From positions 202,723,809 to 202,787,808 of the forward strand of contig JAUMIR010000002.1 in the NCBI GenBank assembly GCA_030847615.1: DNA of 64,000 nucleotides, in the 5' to 3' direction. Origin of the DNA: Gambelia wislizenii (lineage: Eukaryota > Chordata > Lepidosauria > Squamata > Crotaphytidae). This document shows positions 58,196 through 64,000 of this stretch, piece by piece. The notes under the pieces were generated by a model. It was given only the letters and a program-made list of their open reading frames with translations, made no database searches and was not told the DNA's origin. Position 1 is the stretch's first letter. The number at the start of each line of letters is the position of its first letter. The translations under genes were made by a program, and so were the position numbers.

Positions 58196-59510
58196 CAGTT
58201 GAGCTCGGGCAGGTCCCAGAGAGTGCTGCTCGGGGACAGTTGTTCGAGCAAAAGAGAGCTCACCTGGGGAGTTCCACAGGGAGCTATCCGGTCTCCGATG
58301 TTATTTAACATCTATATGAAGCCGCTGGGTGAGATTATTCGGAGTTATGGAGCTGGGTGTTATCAGTATGCTGATGACACTCAGATCTATTTCTCCGTAT
58401 CTCGTTCATCGGTCTCGAATTCCAATGACATCTCTTCTCTCAATGAATGTCTTTGGGTGGTAATGGGCTGGATGAGGAAAAACAGATTGAGACTGAATCC
58501 AGACAAGACAGAGGTGCTCACAGTAGCAGCCCTGAAACCAAGAATTGGGTTGCAATCTCCAGTCCTGGATGGGGTCACACTCTCCTCCAGTGACTGTGTT
58601 CGCTGTCTGGGGGTGCTCCTTGACTCGTCGCTCCTGATAATAAATCAGGTAAATGCGACAGTCAGGAGCGCCTGTTATCAGCTTCGGCTGATACACCAGC
58701 TGCACCCTTTTCTGGAAGCAAGGGACCTCGAGACCGTCGTTCACGCGCTGGTAACATCGTGCCTAGACTGTAATGCGCTTTACATGGGGCTACCCTTGTG
58801 CTTGGTTCAGAAACTACAGTTAGTACAAAATATGGCGGCCAGGCTTGTTTCAGGAACATCTAGGAGGGACCACATCACTCCGGTTTTAAGGTCCCTCCAC
58901 TGGCTGCCTATTGGTTTCTGGGCCCAGTATAAGGTGTTGGTTATCACCTTTAAAGCCCTAAATGGCTTGGGTCCAAATTATTATTGGGTCCAAATTATTA
59001 TTATTTTTATTATTATTATCTCAGGGACTGTCTCCTCCCTTATAATCCCCCCTGTGCACTCCGGTCCTCTGGGAGGAATTTGCTGCAGCCTCAAAAGTCG
59101 AGGCTTTCGGCTACCTCCCAGAGGGCTTTTTCTGTTGTCACCCCCAGACTATGGAACGGCCTGCCGGATGAGATCCGTCAATTGACATCTTTGGACAGTT
59201 TTAAAAAGGCTGTCAAGATGGATCTCTTCCGGCAGGCCTTTCCAGAATAGATTATCCCAGCCTCGGGACCCCCCCTCCTTCAGGAGAGTCCCCACAGCCT
59301 CCTTTGTTAACAGAACTGAATATCTCTGGGGACCTACTGTTATTGCCAAATGTAGGTATGTGTTTTTATCAAATGTTTTAATTGTTGTTTTAATTTGTAA
59401 TTGATTTAATAACTTTTTAAAGGGGGGAAGGGAGTATATTGTTTTACTCGTATGGTTTTTTAATGTTGTGAACCGCCCTGATTGGATTACCAAAGGGCGG
59501 TATATAAATA
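58196..59510 (+). mobile_element. L2 LINE with reverse-transcriptase core and 3' hairpin
   Basis: The frame 58199-59000 reads GVPQGAIRSPMLFNIYMKPL, then the catalytic YADDTQIYF, RLNPDKTEVL, CVRCLGVLLDSSL and HWLPI, ordered L2 RT motifs. At 58968-59022 a 17-bp stretch (ATTGGGTCCAAATTATT) is duplicated and an (ATT)n run has grown, breaking the frame. The end of the protein (RAFSVVTPRLWNGLPDEIRQ, DLFRQAFPE) follows in another frame to 59250. The 3' end has an 8-bp stem ACCGCCCT/AGGGCGGT (59472-59501). 5' truncated, inactive. Confidence 0.85.
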
Positions 59511-59532
59511 ACAATAACAAGAACAAGAACAA

Positions 59533-59533
59533 C

Positions 59534-59569
<36 letters not shown>

Positions 59570-59570
59570 G
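59533..59570. repeat. (ATT)n microsatellite
   Basis: About twelve ATT units directly behind the L2 tail. Confidence 0.95.
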
Positions 59571-59828
59571 TTACAGTTAAGTCAGTGTAGGTAACCTCTG
59601 AGTAGATGTATAGGATTGTTCTGTTAGGACAGGGTAATAGTGAATGAGAAAACGGTTCCTTTCCCTATCCCACTGCCATGGTTGTGATCCAGTTTGCATC
59701 CCCATGACACACATGACTTCTTTTTTAAAAACACAGGGAATGTTGGGAACTCTTGCCTCTGAATCTCAGATGGTTCAGCAACTTTGGCCTTTAGTGTAAA
59801 CAGATTGCTTAACACTAGGAATTTTGGG

Positions 59829-61500
59829 GGATTAGGAATTTTTTTTATTGAAATAAGACCATTCTACTGAAAAATACACCTGACTGCAAAAGGTCATAAC
59901 AATAACGCAAACAATTTGTTTTCCTCTTTTCTCACTAATACAAAAATAAAACTATCCTAATAGTAATACATTTCTCCTCTTAATCTAAACACACTATAAT
60001 CACTCTTTTTTCTTTTCCAATGAACATTATATTTACACCTTTATTCTAAAATTAGAAGTTACACATTACAATTATACATATTTGGAAAAGAAAAAAATAA
60101 TAAAAATAATAATACAAAAATAATACAAAATACAATAATAATAATAAAATATTTATTTAAAGAGATCCCTTAAGTTATTGCTGGGGTTGTCTCAGTAAAC
60201 CACAGCCAAAATTTTCTCCAACAATGGTTTGGCAATTTCTTTTTTCCACTCAAAGCTAAATGTTCAATTACATTCTTAATATAATAAGCAGTGCCTTTTA
60301 CATCATGCAGATTTTGACTCTCTACCTCCCTTTGTCTTTGGAAAAATAATCCCAACATCACATAGAGGTTTACCAGGCGCACTGCGGACTAGGGCACTGT
60401 CCAAAAACTCACAGCTGGGGAACCAGACTCCTTCTTCTTCCTCTTTTAGCCCACTGACTTTCTGGGTGCCCTGACACCCTCTGGAGGTTCGGTCCCCGAA
60501 AGCACTGTCTCCCAAGCCTGCTGTGCCAAATCCAGCCAATCCAGGACCCAGGCCACCTCCTCCCATGTTTCCCGGCACTCGGGCAGTCCTGGGCAAAATG
60601 TCTGATCGTCTCCCTTTGTGCCATGCCACTCAAAATCTGAGCCTTTTAACATTTCAGACGGGGACAAGTCTGCTCATCCTCTGTGGTCCACGGTTTCCTT
60701 CCCCTCAGATTAAGAACCTGATGGTAGAGCCTCCACGTCATGTCCCACAACTTTTTAGGGACCCTTTTGTCCATGAAATACTCAATTCAGCTAGTCTGGT
60801 GTTTTATGTAGTCTGACAAATCTGGTTTGGCCTGATGTTTTTGCAAACATGGATTAGTGTAAACCTCCTCCACTATTTTCCTGTACAAAACTCTCTTGAT
60901 GCTCTGACCTGGCCTGTCTTCCCCTTTCAACTCCTCAGCACGAATTCTTTATTTCTTTAGGTAAAAAACAAAGTCTCTCAAATAATCTGATGCTTTTGAT
61001 TTTTCAGACAAAGAAAATCTAAAACTTAATCAGCCTTCCTCCCACCAGGTCTTTCCCCATCTAGTCCCCATCCAGCACTCACAAAACAAAACTAGCCAAG
61101 CCTGAGGTTGAATCTGATCCTTTTGCAACAGAGAAACTTTCCCAAAATTTTGGCCAGAAAAGATGGCGATGTACTTAGGTCCCAGGGCTGGGAAGTCCAG
61201 GCCCCCATGCTCTACCTTCCCATAAGCCACTGCTCTCACCAGGGGGAATGTGGCCATCCCCCAAAGGAACTTGAAGAGAACCCGATCGGCTTCTTAATCA
61301 CTGAATCCAGAGGTGTGAAAATGGCTGCCAAGTTGGCTGCCACCGGAAGCAGGTACATATTTACAAAAGTGGCTCTCTGGTAAATGGTTAGCTGGTGGGC
61401 CACATGCAGCATCAGCCTCATTTTTGCGACACCAAGCCCCCATGTAAAATATTTTTGGACAACATTTTGGTCCACAATATCCCCAAGCCATGCAAAACCA
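59829..61500 (-). mobile_element. L1/Tx1-like LINE 3' part
   Basis: Reads on the - strand. 61475-61236 has LTIYQRATFVNMYLLPVAAN, and 61257-61030 has LVRAVAYGKVEHGGLDFPAL, resembling the post-RT region of Tx1/L1-like elements. 60667-60446 has WHGTKGDDQTF and ETWEEVAWVLDWLDLAQQAW, a C-terminal region. Then comes a 3' UTR to 59829 ending AAAAATTCCTAATCC, shared with 42017-42235. Frames are broken repeatedly. The clade is tentative. Confidence 0.55.
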
Positions 61501-61506
61501 CACTCT

Positions 61507-62114
61507 GGGGCAGTCTACACAGTAAAAAAAATACGTATGGTGTTTGGAAGATTGATCATCTGTACACACAGCCGTTTGGATGCATATGTGTCATTTGGAA
61601 GGGGGGGTAGCAAATCCCCCGTAAACTCTGTGCATTCGGCATTCCAAAGGATTAGTGAATCTTGAGCTAAAATCCGTACAGCCATTCGTATTGTCGATGG
61701 TCTGTACACCCTGTTCGCACACATACGAACAGGCAGTGTAATCTGATTGGCTAGCTTAGCACAGGGGATGGGGCTATAAAAGAGGGGAATTGGGAGCGGC
61801 CGCCATGTTGGATTCCCGGCTAAGCGAGAGTCCAGTAAGTCCATCAATTGTACATTTATTCCTTTTTATTTTATATTGTACATATGGAAAACTGACTGTT
61901 CACATAACAGGCACCTTTTGAAATAAAAAAAAGCGGTAGGAGATTTAAAACTGTTGCTTGGATCGCTTTCTCCAGCCAGCTGGGCACGGGGGGTAATATG
62001 GAGTTTAGGGGGGATAAAAATTGTGTAGGCAGATCGTATGCATACGAATGGCTGCCTTTTTGGATTTTTTACCCCCCCCCAATGGATTTTTTTTTAAATT
62101 GTGTAGACGGCTCC
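61507..62114. mobile_element. 608-bp TIR element with promoter/ATG/donor cassette (copy 2)
   Basis: Ends GGGGCAGTCTACAC and, inverted, GGAGCCGTCTACAC. Aligns with 2691-3294 throughout. A likely promoter cassette lies on the + strand: ATTGG at 61746-61750, TATAAAAG at 61775-61782, GCCGCC-ATG at 61805-61807 and GTAAGT at 61835-61840. The ATG-to-donor interval is open for ten codons. No target duplication is clear. It interrupts or abuts the LINE at 59829-61500. Confidence 0.65.
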
Positions 62115-62259
62115 TAAAACCTGGCAGTTTGGCTTCCCGTACCCCATGATCCCACTCACCCCCTCCAATGGTAGAAAACAAAACCAGATCTGGAAGTGAT
62201 ACCACATCCAGTTTGGAAGAAATACATCCTTATTGGAAGAAATGTGTCCTTTTTGATGC

Positions 62260-62395
62260 TTCTTCCCAGTTTATGGAACTCTCTGCCAAAGGACAGGTTA
62301 GATTGCCTTCTCCTCTGTTCTCCTTCCTCTGACAGGCAAAGACCTTTTCATTCAGGTGGGGTTGGACAATTAACTGCTTGCTAAGGAAGGGTCTG
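62260..62395 (+). mobile_element. L2-type LINE C-terminal scrap
   Basis: TTTATGGAACTCTCTGCCAAAG and CTTTTCATTCAGGTGGGG resemble the L2 W-N-x-LP and K-x-F-x-F closing motifs. Confidence 0.5.
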
Positions 62396-62424
62396 TTAAT
62401 GGATGGGTGCTGAATTTTGTATCA

Positions 62425-62765
62425 ATGTGCTTTTATTTATTTATTTATTTCATTTGTGCCGCCTTTCTCCCAAAAAGGGACACAAGGCGGTTTCCATAAA
62501 ACAACATATTAAAAATACAATATATACAATTAAAATTTTAAAAAATCAGATTAAAACATATAAAATCTAAAACATACCAAATAAAACAATCCCTGCTGCT
62601 TATATGTTGAAAGCCTGCTTGAAAAGAAAAGTCTTTGCCTGCTGGCAGAAAGAAATCAGGAAGGGGGCCAGCCATTCCACAGGGTGGGAGCAGCCACTGA
62701 GAAGGCTCTCTCTCCTGTCCTCATTAGGAGAGCAGGACCAAGAGAAAGTCTCCTCCTGATGACCT
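62425..62765 (-). mobile_element. L2-type LINE 3' fragment
   Basis: Reverse L2: (ATTT)n at about 62430, GCCGCCTTTCTCCCAAAAAG tail, then the coding end (GCAGCCACTGAGAAGG, AGAGAAAGTCTCCTCC). Confidence 0.65.
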
Positions 62766-62861
62766 TAGGGTTTAGGGCTGTTAAATTGCTTTAATTCAAT
62801 TGTGGTTTAATATTATAGATTTTTACATCTGTGTTTTAACTTGTGACTTGTTTTAAGTGTA

Positions 62862-63112
62862 CAGTAGGAACCCCATATTCGCTGGGCATTTTGGGGGGTC
62901 CCTGTGGATACTGAAAACCGTGGATAATAGTGAACACCATTGAAAATAATGGGACTTCCGGTTTAAAATACCATAGAGTTGCCTTGGAGGACCTAGAACA
63001 TGGCTAGAGAGGACACATTTTCTAGGAAGACTCTATGGTAGGTGTGCTGTTTTGTGTCCTTTGGATAACTGAATCAGTGGATAATGAATCAGTGGATACG
63101 GGGGTCATACTG
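62862..63112. mobile_element. Second TIR MITE family, copy 2
   Basis: Ends CAGTAGGAACCCCATATTC and, inverted, CAGTATGACCCCCGTATCC, with TA flanks. It carries a small direct duplication TGAATCAGTGGATA near its right end. Confidence 0.85.
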
Positions 63113-64000
63113 TATCTGTTTTTAATCTTAAATCTCAGTTTTAGGAAGCAAATCTAAATAAATGAATAGATAGGTAATAAATGTTTCAAAACTATTGTTA
63201 CCTTCAGCTGGTTCAACATAAATGGATTGTGTAGGTCTCAGTTATCTTAGATTTATAGCATTGAAAAGGTGTTGCATTAGCACAATTACATGCCTTTTTG
63301 GCAATATTCCAGCTGGAACGCAGATGGGGTGATGTACATTGAATTCCAAATGTATTTGTGGAGTTTTTTTTTTAACTCACTGATATCATAAGGCACAGCA
63401 AGGTGGGTATTTAATTATTTTATATTAAGTTTTATATTTAAAATGAATCAGTCAAAATCCTGAAAAGAAGCTCCTGTTCTTCCAGTACTTGTCCATAGAC
63501 GATCCCTGATACTTCCTATGCTATGTAAACTGTAAGTGTAAATCTTACCTGTAGATTGTGTGAGATTATCACACACATGCAATCTCACACATAGGGGAAT
63601 GATACATGGGATCATCTCAACAAGTGGCATATATGCTTTTTCCTACACGAAATAGGAAAAACATAATTCAGAAAGGAGTCTCCAGAAGGTCATAACTTGC
63701 TCTCTGGAAGTATTTCAGGATCGGTTATGGTTCAGCCACTGCTGTTCAAACAGGGAAAATGATCAGTATTGTATATCAGAGAGGCTGCCCATTCTATTTC
63801 TCAGCTGGCAAAGCATCTCTGTGATATCAGCCTTGAGATTTCACTGTCCAGCCACAGCCCAACACTGAAAATGTACACAGATGTGGCCAAGCATTTGCAT
63901 GTTAGCATGTGACAGGGAGGAATGGGAGAAGGAATCTATGTGAGATAAATTAGAGAGCATTATTCCTTGCTTTTAGTTTCACTCCAGTGCTACTGTGGTT
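63113..64000. other. No gene recognised
   Basis: AT-rich DNA to the window edge with nothing recognisable. CACACATGCAATCTCACACA near 63571 is a short local repeat. Confidence 0.45.

Noticed and set aside
61030..61569. Possible host gene with several overlapping - strand frames
   Set aside because: The pieces read as a decayed LINE post-RT region, and the 3' tail recurs at 42017-42235.

Overview
This window is vertebrate nuclear DNA, most likely from a squamate reptile (a lizard). Three spliced protein-coding genes with canonical introns lie in a sea of CR1, L2 and other LINEs, Penelope-like elements, 5S-derived SINEs, Tc1/mariner, hAT and Harbinger-like DNA transposons and MITEs. That mix, with 5S-derived SINEs and many DNA transposons of different ages, is known from squamates. 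The species cannot be named from sequence alone.

Gene layout. BIRC5 (survivin) is on the + strand in four exons (coding 6371-17800) and encodes 139 residues with all four BIR zinc ligands intact. TMEM235, a claudin/PMP22-like four-pass membrane protein, is on the + strand in four exons (24266-29105, 222 residues). Facing it on the - strand is a complete seven-exon threonine aldolase gene, THA1 (41871 down to 31719), with its PLP lysine and all reading frames open. The order BIRC5, TMEM235, THA1 matches human 17q25.3, where the aldolase survives only as the pseudogene THA1P. SOCS3, the next human neighbour, is not seen in the 22 kb after THA1.

Regulation. The BIRC5 start region has a CDE/CHR tandem with the 4-nt spacer typical of G2/M genes, two ZNF143-type motifs and a YY1-like motif over the start codon. 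THA1 starts in a CpG-rich block with its own ZNF143-type motif. TMEM235 also starts in a CpG-rich block.

Region by region. 1-6.1 kb: Penelope remnant, a local duplication, a TIR element and two LINE copies. 6.1-18 kb: BIRC5, with MITEs, a broken mariner and a Myb/SANT-coding transposon in intron 1. 18-24 kb: intergenic. 24-29 kb: TMEM235. 29-31.7 kb: convergent intergenic space with two CR1 copies in opposite orientation. 31.7-42 kb: THA1. 42-64 kb: no host gene recognised. This last part holds a Ty3/gypsy-type LTR element nested in an L2, a 1.1-kb TIR element, a 74-nt-arm palindrome, an hAT element with a perfect 8-bp target duplication, an L2 with its YADD motif, and an L1/Tx1-like LINE.

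The least ordinary material is a set of elements at about 2.7, 9.4-11.3, 50.1-51.2 and 61.5 kb. They share a terminal motif close to GTCTACACGAT. One carries a decayed Myb/SANT partner gene, and two carry a matched CCAAT, ATG and splice-donor cassette.
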